64,000 bases of DNA from assembly GCF_954871325.1 (NCBI RefSeq), contig NC_088775.1, positions 84,111,561 through 84,175,560 on the forward strand, written 5' to 3'. Positions within the stretch are counted from its first letter, which is position 1, and each line of letters starts with the position of its first letter. A model generated the notes under the pieces. The model saw only the letters and a program-made list of their open reading frames with translations. It was not told the DNA's origin and searched no databases. The translations under genes were made by a program, and so were the position numbers. Positions 47,901 to 60,480 of the stretch are shown in pieces. The stretch is from Gordionus sp. m RMFG-2023 (Eukaryota; Nematomorpha; Gordioida; Chordodea; Parachordodidae).

Positions 47901-50900
47901 GACTATATGTTTAAATAGTCAAGATTATAATTAATAAATGCGATTGTTTTACCTTAATGATCCTTCAGACATATTCTCTATATTCCAGATTAAAATAAAG
48001 CTATCTACAATTTAAAAAAAATAAAATATATTATTAATGAATAGCTATTTAATTTTAAATTATTTTCTAGGGATGCATGATACCCGGATTTTTCAGAAGA
48101 TTTTTAATGTATAAACACTTATGATAATTTTAAGAAGAACCAATATAAGAAAATATTGAATGAGTAAATATAGTTGGTTGGATCGGTATGCAAAGTAAGA
48201 AATTTGAGCCAGCCATGAAATTGGACATATTTTCTGAGAACCAGCCTGATCCAATAGAAGAAAAAAATTGTCCAACTAATGCAAATTTTTTTTATAAAGA
48301 TTTCAGTCCTATTTTGATTTTCTTCCAAACTTTATTTTAAAAAATAGTTTCAAATTCAATGCAGAAAAAAATAATATTGGACCGAGGGGAAAAATGGGGT
48401 TTTCAAGGAAAGTTAGGGGCGGGGGGATTTATAACAAGTAGAGAAAATATGTTGTTTGAAAATAATTTATATAAACTAACGCACTAGGAAAACAAAATAA
48501 GTTAACATTTTTCTAAGGTACAGAAATCCAGAGAGACATTTATAACAATACCACTGAAGTCCTCATTTTTCACTAGGGCAGTGTCATAATAGATCGGTGT
48601 CAATATTTATCGAGTTTTAAAAAAAACTGATCTGATCCAATATTATTATTGTATTTGCTCATCTTACGATTATATAATATTTTATTTCATTCATAATTTC
48701 CAAATAATAATAATAAATGGATAAAAAGGAACCAAAATTCAATTGTAATTAGGGATGTGAACCCTTGTGTTTTTTCTGATCCACAACCCAAACCAGATCT
48801 CTTTTTAAGAGTTGAGGGTTCAAGGTATCAAAAAAAATTCATAAAAAATAAGTTTTTTTGTTGGATCATTTTCTATTTTCTTTGCATTTTTCAAAATTTT
48901 CACTTTTTTGCAAGTAAAATTTCATTATAATTGATAGTTTAATAAGCTAATAATAATATAATATATGTTTTTATATGAATTTTAAAAAGTAATATTGAGA
49001 CCAAAACATAAAATTAAGGAAGGATACTAAAACCCAATATTTCTAGATATTCAATTTTTAAATTTAATTCAACTAAAATATAAGCAATTATGTAAATATA
49101 AATATAAAGCTTGTCATATTTTGACATGTTTAATTTTGTTTATTGAGATGCTTTTGGATTAAAAAATACAAAAAATAAAAATGATTGTAAGATAAATGAT
49201 TTTTAAATGTTTTGCAGATAAATGATTTTTAAATGTTTTGCTAGTAAATTATGTTATTTTATTCACATTACTTAGTCAATATTTTTTTATACTCTCCAAA
49301 CCTTGAACCCTTTTTTAATCCCTGTTTTTTTGTCAAAGGGTTCACATACCTGACTGTTATAAAAAGATTAAATTATTTTTTACAAAAAAATAATTAACAA
49401 ATAACAGTTCATAACCGTTTAAAAAAATGATAATTTAATCATAATATATAGTTGGCATAATGTTAAACACATTTTTAAAATTATTAATACAAATTTATGC
49501 AGTTATGTGATTATTCTTCCATTTGTTATTTCCTATGCAAGTTTGACAAATAAATCTTATTCACTCTTTTATTTGATTTCTATTTGTAAAATATTTTAAT
49601 TTAGATTATTAAGTATCAATATATGATTAAATTTAGCAATCCAAAAAAAAAGAAATTTCGATTTATAAATGGGAACAACCAAATAAATAAAAACACCAAA
49701 ATGATTTAAAATATAATTTTTGATCATTATGATTCATAAAATATACAACAGATGGCAAATTTTTCTTTATAAAAAATAAATTTAAAAAAGGATTAATAAA
49801 TAAGAATTAAAAACATTCATTTTATATAATTTTGGGCTGGTTTGTGATATATAAAATATAATTTTTTGATAGTATACTATCATAATTTTAATGTTCTTGC
49901 TAGATCCATGCAAACTTTCTAAAAGTCAGGCTTAGTAGGCAAATTTTTTTAAGAATTAGGCAAGGGCAGATTTGAAAAATATAAATAAAATGTTAAAAAT
50001 AACATAGAAAATAATGTTTTTATTTAATCAAAATAAAATTTATCTGTGATAAGCACAAATTAGTGATTTTAATACTTTAAAAAAATATCTAATTTATATT
50101 TGTTAATTAATTATTTTTGGCCAGACTTAAAAAAGTATTAGACTGGGTTTAGATTTTAAAAAATCAAATTTGCAGGTATCTAGTGCTTGGTGTCCTTAGC
50201 ATTGCAAAGTATAAACCTTGGTATTTCATGGAGTTTATACATTGAAAATTAGCTGCCAAATAGGCATCATACTCATCTATTTCATTTACAGAATATATAT
50301 GTTGTGTATTAAACAATCATTAATCAAAAATTATAACATTTATGAGAGACTTGTAAGGCTGGTGAAAATTTTTTTAAAAATAATCTGGGCCAAGTCATAT
50401 ATTTAAACCAAACATTTGAAATCGCCCTTATTAGCTATAAAAATCAAAAATAAATATAATATATTTTGAAAAAATCTGGGCCAGGCATGAAATTTTTTTT
50501 TAAAAAAAAATATGGGCAGGGCCATAAAAAATTTTTGGAAAAAAAAATCTGGGACAGGCCATGCAAATTGTATCTCTGCAGGTCTCTGACATTTATTCTG
50601 CAGTGAAAAATTAATTAGTAAGATAGGATCTGAATATTGATTTATAAATTTACAAACCTTTTGAGCATGTTAGTATTGTTTGACCATTAGGACTAATGGT
50701 AAAATCCAATAAATCATTTGTGTGTCCTTTTAAGGTAGTGCATAACCATGGGTGATTTAATAAGATATTCTCCTTTTCACTTTTATCTTCTTTGAAAATT
50801 TTTGTAACAGAAATTTTCTTTGATAACTTTTTAGATTTATCATTTAATTTTTTATCTGAATGACCATCTAATTTGTTTTCATCACCTTTAATATTTTTAA

Positions 50901-51050
50901 CAAAAGCATAAAAATAAAAGCATCCTAACATTTAGGTTTAAATTTCATACCTTTATCCTTTAATTCAAATATATTTTTATTAGTAAATACCCAATAAATT
51001 ATATAACCAAATAAGCCTAAAAATAATGATGAGAATAATATTTCAATCAT
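41925..51050 (-). CDS. TBL2: TBL2-like WD40 protein, 11 exons
   Basis: Minus-strand exons: 50,951-51,050; 50,658-50,885; 47,953-48,004; 47,840-47,902; 47,261-47,360; 45,708-45,807; 44,987-45,073; 43,628-43,760; 43,348-43,397; 42,365-42,718; 41,925-42,154. All junctions are GT-AG with matching phases, and the total is 1,497 bases (498 residues plus stop). Matches to animal TBL2, in order: an N-terminal membrane anchor (MIEILFSSLFLGLFGYIIYW), LKGHTNDLLDFTISPNG, CSKDSFILIWN, IIRFSPDNKAFISHL, LNTEQLSLNECILSPCSRLF, MVKSFAFSFDSS, GNSWKI, CNCLAL then SLYNI, and the terminal VFHN followed by a coiled-coil-like KKLEEEISKMESLIKRL. TBL2 is an ER-membrane WD40 protein reported to associate with the stress kinase PERK. 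The insert of about 40 charged residues after LKGLDTD is longer than usual. Introns of 50 to about 2,650 bases hold many MITEs. Confidence 0.88.
44112..44503. mobile_element. G+C-rich hAT MITE in a TBL2 intron
   Basis: Starts tagtgatctgca and ends gccgatctcta. Flanks gtacccat and gtgcccat match at 7 of 8. Same family as 30,557-30,968. Confidence 0.88.
45330..45660. other. Intronic repeat debris
   Basis: Words such as agatctgatctggtt and gggccagatcg suggest decayed MITE arms, but termini and target duplication are not resolved. Confidence 0.3.
45870..46479. mobile_element. Intronic hAT-type MITE, ends approximate
   Basis: Right end gggttcacatccctg at 46,479 is the complement of the left end of the better-defined copy at 48,750. 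The left end (about 45,870, aatgagaaccc) is degraded, so the target duplication is unclear. Confidence 0.55.
47393..47722. mobile_element. Long-TIR MITE in a TBL2 intron
   Basis: The two arms, about 85-95 bases each, are inverted copies (agactgacgatgcattc near 47,411 and its complement near 47,691), separated by about 100 non-symmetric bases. An open frame on the minus strand within it (47,405-47,593) is fortuitous. Superfamily not assigned. Confidence 0.7.
48750..49352. mobile_element. Intronic hAT MITE
   Basis: Ends tagggatgtgaaccc and gggttcacatacctg. Flanks attgtaat (48,742-48,749) and actgttat (49,353-49,360) match at 6 of 8. Confidence 0.72.
49901..50182. mobile_element. Intronic hAT MITE
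   Basis: Ends tagatccatgcaaa and tttgcaggtatcta. Flanks gttcttgc and gtgcttgg match at 6 of 8. Confidence 0.65.
50344..50588. mobile_element. Intronic hAT MITE with exact target duplication
   Basis: Starts gagagacttgtaa and ends tgcaggtctctg. Perfect 8-base flanks acatttat (50,336-50,343 and 50,589-50,596). It holds three TCTGGG(C/A)CAGG-type words separated by A/T runs. Confidence 0.82.
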
Positions 51051-51344
51051 TTAAGATTCGTGGACTATATTTAAACACAACGTGAGTTGTGAACTAGCTG
51101 AATATATTAGAAAAAATCAAGACATTATCAAAGTGCCATTTAGTGAATGTCAATTAACCAACTTATCACATATAAATACATGAATACTATAATTAGGTAA
51201 TGGCTAAATGTCGACTAATTCTGCTCAATCTACAGATCCGTAGAAAATTCATTACAATAATTTATAAAATCTAAATTATTTTCATCATATTACTCTGGGT
51301 CCTTATTTCCTAGTCACTAAGTAATTCATTTCTAACATGGCATA
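51051..51344 (-). promoter_or_regulatory. TBL2 upstream region, promoter not resolved
   Basis: About 290 bases between the TBL2 start codon and the first inverted repeat of the neighbouring element. The promoter should lie here or in the element, but no individual site can be supported. Confidence 0.3.
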
Positions 51345-51491
51345 TGTTAATTAGATAATTTTTTGAATATAAAAATTTTATATTATTCATTCTTTTACTT
51401 TTTGTAAAATAAATTAAATGACCTTTTCGTAAATTTTCTTTTACTTTTTATAAAATATAAGGATGAACTTGTCGAAATTCTTTTTTTATAT
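51345..51491. repeat. Left inverted repeat of the gypsy-bearing fossil
   Basis: Reverse complement of 62,079-62,220 with scattered differences. The inner boundary is near the aacttgtcgaaattc block. Confidence 0.88.
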
Positions 51492-52660
51492 AACCTTTTA
51501 AAAAACTTATTACTTCAATAAGTAAAAAATGTAAAAAGTGTAAAATTAAATTGTATATATAGAGCACAAAATGTTAAATAAAAAAGTGATAAAAGTAGTA
51601 ATAAAATAAAATAAAAATTAAATTATTTTTTGTATTTTTTTTGAGCCTATTAACAAAAGCTGAAACAAATTATACGATCATTGAAAGAGAAGCTCTATCT
51701 ATAATATATGCTGTGAAAAAATTTCAAAAATATTTGATTGGGACAAAATTTACGATAATAACAGATCACAAACCGCTAATATATTTATTTTCAAAAACAC
51801 TCAAAGAGAATACTTCAATATCAATGCGTTTACAAAAGTGGAATTTAGCAATGGGAGATTATGATTACACAATAATACATAGACCGGGGAAACAGAATTT
51901 AGTGCCAGATTGTTTATCAAGATTACCATTAACAAATACAGAAAATGCGATAAAGAATATAGATTAAAAAATCAGGGATCCAAACCGAACCTGAACCGAA
52001 CCGTTAAACCGCTAAAAACTTATATTTTTTATCAAACCTAAACCCAGAGTTGTTAAAAGATCGAATCAAAAGATCGACGATCCTGGATTCGCTCGCAAAT
52101 TTGTCAATTTTACGAGACTTATGATTCTGACTTAAATTGAGGATCTAGATCATTTTGTTTAAAATTCGATCCAGATCTTTTTAAAAATTTATTTTTACTT
52201 AAAAAGCAATAAATAAAATAAAAATTTTGAAAATTAAATTTAAATATTATTTTTAAAAAAAATATCTATCTTCATATTTTATCAACTTCCATTCCACCAT
52301 TTATTTTATAGATATATTTATTCATTTCCTAAATTTTACGAGATTTAGAGCTCTTACAAGTTATTTAATATAAATTTATAATAATCAATATTATAATTTT
52401 CCGATGTCCTCACTACGTCATCGGTACGTATTTATTTATTTATTTATTTTTTATTTGTTATATTTTTTTAAACAGATGTTCATACCAAATTCTGAAACAG
52501 AAGAAGTAATTTATTGTTGATTTTTTATGAGACTATCATTTTCCTTGACTGAAATCGGAGTGCCAGATACCAATTTTTAGAGATTATCATTTTATTTGAA
52601 TTCCTGAAATCAGAAGAAGTAATTTATTTGTTCATTTTTTATGTTCATATCTATTTTTAG

Positions 52661-53860
52661 CTTATGATGGATGATATTCCCACTATTTCTAGAGAGGTTA
52701 ACCTAATATTGACTCTATTTTTTATTTATTCTTTTGTTTTTATTTTAGATCATGTTCATTGCATTTATATTCTTTATATTATTCTTTGTTTTTATTTTAG
52801 ATAACATTCCCTGTCTTACCCATATTTAATGATTGTACAGGTGGTATATTGACTCCTCATCAAGTTCAATGCATTTATTTTTTTTATTTACTCTTTTGTT
52901 TCTATTTTAGATAACAAGCCATGTCTTACCCATATTTAATGATTGTACAGGTGGTATATTGACTCCTCATCAAGTTCAATGCATTTATTTTTTTTATTTA
53001 TTCTTTTGTTTCTATTTTAGATAACGAGCCATGTCCTAACCTCAGTTAATGATTGTATTCCCACTATTTCTAGAGAGGTTAACCTAATATTGACTCTATT
53101 TTTTATTTATTCTTTTTGTTTTTATTTTAGATCATGTTCATTGCATTTATATTCTTTGTTTTTATTTTAGATAACAAGCCATGTCTTACCCATATTTAAT
53201 GATTGTACAGGTGGTATATTGACTCCTCATCAAGTTCAATGCATTTATTTTTTTATTTATTCTTTTGTTTCTATTTTAGATAACAAGCCATGTCCTAACC
53301 TCAGTTAATGATTGTATTCCCACTATTTCTAGAGAGGTTAACCTAATATTGACTCTATTTTTTATTTATTCTTTTGTTTTTATTTTAGATCATGTTCATT
53401 GCATTTATATTCTTTATATTATTCTTTGTTTTTATTTTAGATAACAAGCCCTGTCTTACCCATATTTAATGATTGTACAGGTGGTATATTGACTCCTCAT
53501 CAAGTTCAATGCATTTATTTTTTTTATTTATTCTTTTGTTTCTATTTTAGATAACAAGCCATGTCCTAACCTCAGTTAATAATTATTCCCACTATTTCTA
53601 GAGAGGTTAACCTAATATTGACTCTATTTTTTATTTATTCATTTGTTTTTATTTTAGATCATGTTCATTGCATTTATATTCTTTATATTATTCTTTGTTT
53701 TTATTTTAGATAACAAACCCTGTCTTACCCATATTTAATGATTGTACAGGTGGTATATTGACTCCTCATCAAGTTCAATGCATTTATTTTTTTATTTATT
53801 CTTTTGTTTCTATTTTAGATAACAAGCCATGTCCTAACCTCAGTTAATGATTGTACAGGT
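52661..53860 (+). repeat. Higher-order tandem array of splice-site-like modules
   Basis: Two module types alternate. Type A, about 110 bases, runs from gattgtacaggtggtatatt to an ataacaagcc block. Type B, about 165 bases, runs from gtattcccactatttctag to an ataacaagcc block. The order reads B A A B A B A B A. Every module contains a T-rich run ending in TTTTAG before its ataac block, and type A also has ACAG followed by GTGGT. Neither function nor source is known. Confidence 0.85.
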
Positions 53861-54089
53861 GGTGATTCTGTCATTAGTAAAAGAAAAAGATGGCAGATCA
53901 GTCAAAAAAAGAAACGCACTAGGGATAGCGAGGACCTACAAAATAGAATATTCTCTTATTTATCAAGTATAATTTTTCTCAAAATTATATTGGGATTTTT
54001 TAATGTTAAATGTTAGTCTTATGTTATTATTTTTATAAAGTAATATATTTTACCTGTTGAATAATTGGTAAATTAGAGATTTCCTCTTC

Positions 54090-54760
54090 CTTAATTATAA
54101 ATTTTGGGCTTGGTTTCAAAATTATTAGGGAAAATGGGTTAGAGTAATTCTTTTTAAATATTAAGATCTTGGATGCTTTTTTCTTGAACCTATATTGGGA
54201 ATTTCAAAATTATTAGGGAAGGTTGGCTTGAGAAAATCTTTTTAAATTTTAATATCTTGGTGCTTGGATATTTTATCCAGATATTGTAGGCTTGAACCTA
54301 TATTGGGATTTTTTAATGTTAAAGGTTAGTTTGGATGCTTGGATATTTTTTCCAGATATTGTAGGCTTGAACCTATATTGGGATTTTTTAATGTTAAATG
54401 TTAGTCTTATTTAATATCTCTTAGCTTGGTTTCAAAATTATTAGGAAAGGTGGGTTAGAGAAATTCTTTTTAAATATTAAGATCTTGGATGCTTTTATCT
54501 TGAACCTTTATTGGGATTTTTTAATATTAAATGTTAGTCTTGGATGCTTGGATATTTTTTCCATGTTAAATGTTAGTCTTATGTTATTCTTTTTATAAAG
54601 TAATATATTTTACCTGTTTACTAATTGGTAAATCAGATATTTCCTCTTCATTATTTATAAAATTAATATCTCTGGGCTTGATTTCAAAATTATTAGGGAA
54701 GGTGGGCTTGAGAAAATCTTTTTAAATATTAAGATCTTGGATGCTTGGATCATTACATTT
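54090..54760 (+). repeat. Imperfect tandem array
   Basis: Repeated segments such as aaaattattagggaaggt, ttaagatcttggatgctt and gaacctatattgggattttt occur in varying combinations. Related words reappear at about 55,970-56,230. Confidence 0.75.
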
Positions 54761-55491
54761 ATCATGTTATTTTTTAACTTTTAGAATATCATAATAGACT
54801 GATTAGTCCCCCAAAAATTTTATTTTATGATAGCCCTCAAACTTATTAGAAATATGCATCTAATATTGACCCTTCTACCGGTTTTACATTATTTTAATGT
54901 TTGTTTAACTTCAACAATAGTATATTTATATTTTTGCCTGATTTCTTTATTTGTCTAGGCTAACCCTAATCCCTCACATTGCTACCAAATATGATGAATC
55001 TTTTATTAAAGATAAGCAAAGAAAAAAAATAACGATTCAACAACCGCCTTACCCGTTCTAGAGTTACTGGTGGCCAAGATAATAAGGCACTGTGAACTCC
55101 TCTAGAGGTTTATTTTGTTTTTTATCTAATGTTTTATATCTATATGTTTATTTTATACACCCAGTTGCCTCCAAATGATATTTCTATCACCACTACCACA
55201 ATCCCTATGCCACCTCTGCCTAATTTTTAACAAATAAAAGCATTTAATTCCACTATCATACCTCATTAGGAGTTATTATTAATAATACTTTATCCGATTC
55301 CCTGAGGAACTTTCATGAATATTTAGAGAGATGTTCATACGTGAATGTGTAGTGCGGCCAATTTCATTAACATTATTAATGGGAAAATATGCTGTAGTTT
55401 TGTCATGGCCTTTATAACAATACTTACGACCGTTTTATGGTTGAGTTGACAATGTCGTTCATGATTCTATTTTAGAGGGGGTTACCAAAAC

Positions 55492-55650
55492 GGACACTTT
55501 GGCAGAAATATCATTTTGCGTTCTTCTTTTACCAGTAGCCCAGGGCCTCAGCTTTATCAGGACGCAATGGGTGTTGTACACTGCTTTGGTAATCCGTCAT
55601 TATTCTTTACTTTCACCTACAACCCTAAATGGGATGATATTATACATTAA
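55492..55650 (+). pseudogene. Helitron Rep/helicase N-terminal domain fragment
   Basis: An open stretch of 52 codons reads GHFGRNIILRSSFT, then LYQDAMGVVHCFGNPSLF, then FTFTYNPKWDD. This is the conserved core of the Helitron-like N-terminal domain (YQDAMA-x-V...F-G-x-P-x-LF-x-TFT-x-NPKW). It stops at 55,648. Upstream DNA to about 55,300 has traces in other frames (REC..RPIS). It is a broken fragment, with no replication-initiator HUH motif or helicase found. It marks the 4.5-kb insert as Helitron-derived or containing a Helitron piece. Confidence 0.78.
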
Positions 55651-56353
55651 TTTTTCCTTCTGAAGACGACTGAAAGGATTTGCTTTTAATTTTACCAGAC
55701 ACACAGAGTAATAATTATTCCTCATCATTTTTTAAAAAAATTACCTAAATTTATATGGCAAGAAAAACAAATTTCTTAAAAAATATATAAATAAATTGCA
55801 TATAAGTTTCATTAGTATTGAATGGCATTTTTGTAATTTAAATAAATAGCATTTTTTTGTACTTAACAAAAGATATAGATAGCCCTTATCAAATTTTTTG
55901 ATAAAAGGAGTTAACCCACTAATTGGTAAATCCGACTTCATGTGTTGAAAAATTATTTAGAAATTTAACTATCTCCGGGTTTGGGAAATAGTTTTGAAAC
56001 TTAATATGGGATGGACTGGGCTTGAAAAATATTCCTCAAGATTAATATTTGCTTGCACCTGACTTGGGAATATCTTATACAAATTATTATGGGCCGGGCT
56101 AGGAAAAAATTTTCAAAATTATTATGGGTTGAGCTAGGCTTGAGAAATTTTTTTATAAATAAGGTCTTGAACGCGTGGAAATTTTTTCCAAATATTATGA
56201 GCTTGGACCTGGCTTGAAATTTTTTAATGTTAAATGTTAGTCTTATATAACCAGTAATATATTTACAAAGAATTTTGGTATTGGGTACAAGCTCATTTAA
56301 ATATATTTTGGCTCAAATAATAGTTTCCACTCTTAGTCCTAATGGGTTGGACT

Positions 56354-56776
56354 CAGTGGCGTAGCTAGGAATTTTTCTTAGAGGGGGTCCATACATATAA
56401 AAGCCTGGGGGCTTTGCCCCCCAGACCCCCTTTAACGGGACTTCGGCCCTTTCGCCCGGCCTTCGGCCGGGTTAATCTTACAAATCATAACCATATCTTC
56501 TATAATATATAATAAATATATTTTTTAAATGCATCAATAATATGTTATTATAATTTAGTAGATTATTCTCAATGACTTTATTATAATACTATCCAGAATA
56601 ATTTCAATAGTAATATAATATCCTTCCACAAACATCAAAACTAGAAAAATATAAATACTAATGGCATTTATTTAATATATAGTCACTTTTAAGTCTTTTG
56701 AACGTATAATCTAGAAAAAAGATTTAGCTCTGGGAGGGGTCCAAACCCGAAAACCACCCCCGTAGCTACGCCACTG
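56354..56776. mobile_element. hAT MITE with exact target duplication
   Basis: Ends cagtggcgtagctagg and gtagctacgccactg. Perfect 8-base flanks gttggact (56,346-56,353 and 56,777-56,784). Subterminal G/C-rich palindromes (gggctttgcccc, cggccttcggccg). It is the innermost insertion of the nest. Confidence 0.93.
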
Positions 56777-56970
56777 GTTGGACTCAATGACATTGCTTGG
56801 ACTTGACATAAATGGGGAGGGGGGGGGGTTTAAAAATTATATAAATTGGATATGATTTTTAAATAAAAGATAACATCTTTCTTAAAAAAACGAATAAAAT
56901 TCTCATTCTCCCTCATTTTTGACGGGCTATCTACTAATATATTAATATTTATTTAAATAGGTAAATGTAA

Positions 56971-59900
56971 ATGTCCATTATAGATTTAGAAGATTCTATT
57001 GCTTCTACTATTGATGTAACAGCAGATATAAGTGAGAATGAGAATCTTTTACCATTTTTGAAATTACGTAAGTATTTTACTTTATGTGAAATGGATGAAA
57101 GCAACTCTTATAATATGATCAGCACCAAATGCCGTCTCCGTAAGAAGATAATATCATCTTCCAAAATATCATCCTCGAACTTAAAGAGACATTTACAAGT
57201 AATTCTTTTAAATTTTTTTTATTTGATAATCTTAATGTCAACAAGTTTAAATTTAATTTATTACATTCCTGAGTTGAGCAGGTCCTACAGAAATAGAATC
57301 TAGATACAGATTCTTTATAAAAAAATGAATTATTAGATACAGTATAATTAATAATATATTTGATGAAGAGTTAATCTTGGTATATAATAATTAGGCATTT
57401 ATTTTTTAATATTACTATTATATTAGTTTAATTTTCAAAAGAAGAGTATTTATAATGGAAGTGTAATAACTAATAATTAAGCCTTTATAATGTATTTTGA
57501 CTTTCTTTAATATAATTAAAACATCCAGTACAATGTTATTTGTATTGAACTTAGCAATGTTTCACCAAAAGCAAAATAAATATCTATTCTATTATTTCTT
57601 TATTATAATATGTTAAATCTAATCAATTAGTATTATAGTTTCAGTTTGAGCTTGATTATATAATCCTCTTAACAACATTTTTAGGGCTTTTTTTTAATAA
57701 TATATTTTGAATTGAAAGTATTTTTTGTATCATTTGACTCATATTTTAAATTTTAAGTTTACAATATTGTCTTTGTCTATCATTATTAAAAGTTGCCCAA
57801 GATGATATGGGCTAAAGATTTTGATAAAATATTTTCCTATATATGAATACAATTAGCCTTTTTGGCATTTAAGAACTATGGATTAAGGGTTCAACAAATT
57901 TTTTTAAACATATTAAAGTATGTTTTATTAGTGGTTAAAAGGGGGTAGGTTATCTTAAATTTAAGTTTACAATATTGTCTATCATTATTAAAAGTTGCCC
58001 AAGATGATATGGGCCAAAGATTTTGATAAAGTATTTTCCTATTATGAATATAATGAGGCTTTTTGGCATTTAAGAACTTATATATAAATTAAATAATACA
58101 CTCTAATATGTTTATCAAAATTTGTGTTGAACCCTTTATCATTTTTTTGTTTATATAGGTTTTACATTCAGCCTGTACATTGTTTTTTTTAACTTTAAAT
58201 TTCCATATAAAATTTTAAAAATGAAATTTGATTCAGGAGAAGTTATTTTCATCCAACTTTGATACATACTATTTTTTTCTTTTATAAAGAAAAAGCACAG
58301 TGAATTTAAAAATGAGATTACCAAACACCTCAACGAATTCTCTACACAAAAAAATATATTACTGCAAAACCAAAGTGGTTCTGGTTGCAAATCCAGACAA
58401 TCTAAATTAAATTTTTCGCAAAAAACAGCAGACAAGGTTATCATGGATTTTATTATTGACACCTTCCAACCACTGTCTCTGGTTGATGATCCTTCATTTG
58501 AAAAAATGATTATTTTCTCCTGCAACAAAAATTATTTATCGCCAAACACTGGGCAACAGGATATCTACTTCCTTCTCTTATATGACGACAAATCTTTTAA
58601 GAGATTTGTCTGAAGTTTCTTATGTATGCACCACTGCTGATTGTTGGAGTGGTCATCGAAGGTATATTATATTTATATGAATTTTATAATGTTTATTTTA
58701 TTAGGGCTTTTATTGGACTTACTGCACATTGGCTGGATCCGTTAACCCTCAAGAGAAGGTCAGCCGTTTTGGCACTGAGGAGGATAATTGGGAGGCAAAC
58801 ATATGATGTTTTGGCCAACGAAATCATGGGTATCCACAAGTTCTATAAAATTCATAATAAGGTGGTGAAGATGGTGACTGACAATGGAACCAACTTTGTC
58901 AAGGCATTTAAGTAATATTTATTTAGCAAAAAATATTTAAATAAATTTATTTTTTCTAGAGTTTTTGGAGAAAATGAAGAAAATAGTAGTGAGGATATGG
59001 AATTGATGAATTTGGATGACATATTATCCGTTGATGACCCAATCCTACTATCAATCTACCAAAACATCAACGTTGTTGTTGCCATAATCTTAACCTTATT
59101 GCAACAACAGATGCGGAGATGGCAGATAGTGATCTCAATTATAAACGAATATCTAGATCCACTTTTGCAAATGTTTTGCTTTAGTTAATATACAAAATAT
59201 GTCGTCAAAAATGGCGAATAATTTATTGGAGAAATTGGGAAGATATTTAATAGCTCCCAACAAGACAAGATGGAATTCTTATTACCAATCCATGAAATTA
59301 ATAGATAAGATGCTTTCTGAAAAGTTCTCAGAAGTAGAACAAGTATGTGATCAAATTGGATTTGCAATGTTTAGGCAAGAGGAATGTTTTTTTGTTAAAG
59401 AGTATGCAATAGTAATACAATGATATTCTCTAAATAAATTTAAATTTTATAGGTTATGCAACCTTTGGCGATCTCGTTAAAAATCTTGGAACGGGAAGAT
59501 AATATGGAGCAGGGATATCTAACTCCCGTTCTATCGATATTGATAGATAAATTAACGAAATTTAGCTGCCTGCGGTATTGTCAGCCCCTTGTAGATAGTG
59601 ATCTTAGAGGTATTGATAAAAGGTAATATTTTTTTATGCAATTATTTTATATTATCAGATATCTACAAAATATATTAAAAAATTGCAAAGATCTGGCAAA
59701 TTTAGTAAAATATTTTTAACTGGCCAGTTCTACTAAAACTCTGATATCTAGTTAAATATTAATGGGCCTTTGAAGACATTAAAAATTTATTAGATTATTT
59801 GAATTTTAAGCTAATATTTTGATTAATATTCTTTGTAAATAAATTACAATGTTAATTTCTTTGTATATTAAGTATTAAGTTTACATTTAATCAATATTTA

Positions 59901-60480
59901 TGTTATGACCCAAATATAAATAAATACCATACATATGATGTGCCAGACTTGATTGAAAGGGTTAAGTTTTGCAGATACTCGATTTGATTTATATGAATAA
60001 AATGAAGACTTATTTAATAATAAAATAATTATCATTTCATAATATAGATTTCCTTCACTGTATGAAGGCGGTAACATTTTGGCAGCCATGATTCACCCTA
60101 AATTTAAACTTAATTGGCCTTATATTAATCTGCCACAAAATATGATGGTAAAAGAAAGATTAGTTGCCCATTTGGAAAATATGCAGGAACAACCATATGC
60201 GGATACCTCAAATGAATGTATGGATGACATTGATGCTTTTTTTGGGAAAAATACTGTACAAAATGCTTATTCCGTTAAAAATTTTTTTTATTCAAATGAT
60301 TATTCCATGAATATTTTTAATACTTATATTAATTAAAAAAAAATATTTATTGAATATAATACACCTTGGCCATCCTTGTTTAGTAAAGCTAAACATGTTC
60401 TAAATGAAAGACGCGGATGTTTAAATGATGATAATTTAGAAAAGATTTTATTATTAAAAGCTAATTTTAATTATAAATAA
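56971..60480 (+). pseudogene. hAT transposase gene of the inner element, nearly complete but damaged
   Basis: Exon-like blocks with GT-AG borders. (1) 56,971-57,198, N-terminal BED-type finger region (LKRHLQ at its end). (2) About 58,288-58,661, with FIIDTFQPLSLVDDPSFEKM, a frame change, then VSYVCTTADCWSGHRR. (3) 58,705-58,911, GLTAHWLDP to DNGTNFVKAFK. (4) From 58,960, with CHNLNLIATTDAEMADSD in a shifted frame and TRWNSYYQSM near 59,265. (5) About 59,453-59,620, MQPLAISLKILERE. (6) About 60,051-60,336, AAMIHPKFKLNWPYINLPQN, then a stop and the dimerisation block SKAKHVLNERRGCLNDDNLE to about 60,480. At least two frame changes and one stop make it inactive. It would have catalysed cut-and-paste transposition. 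Confidence 0.82.

Noticed and set aside
52661-53860. Regular repeats suggesting a CRISPR array
   Set aside because: Repeats are long and contiguous with no unique spacers, in a eukaryotic transposon context.
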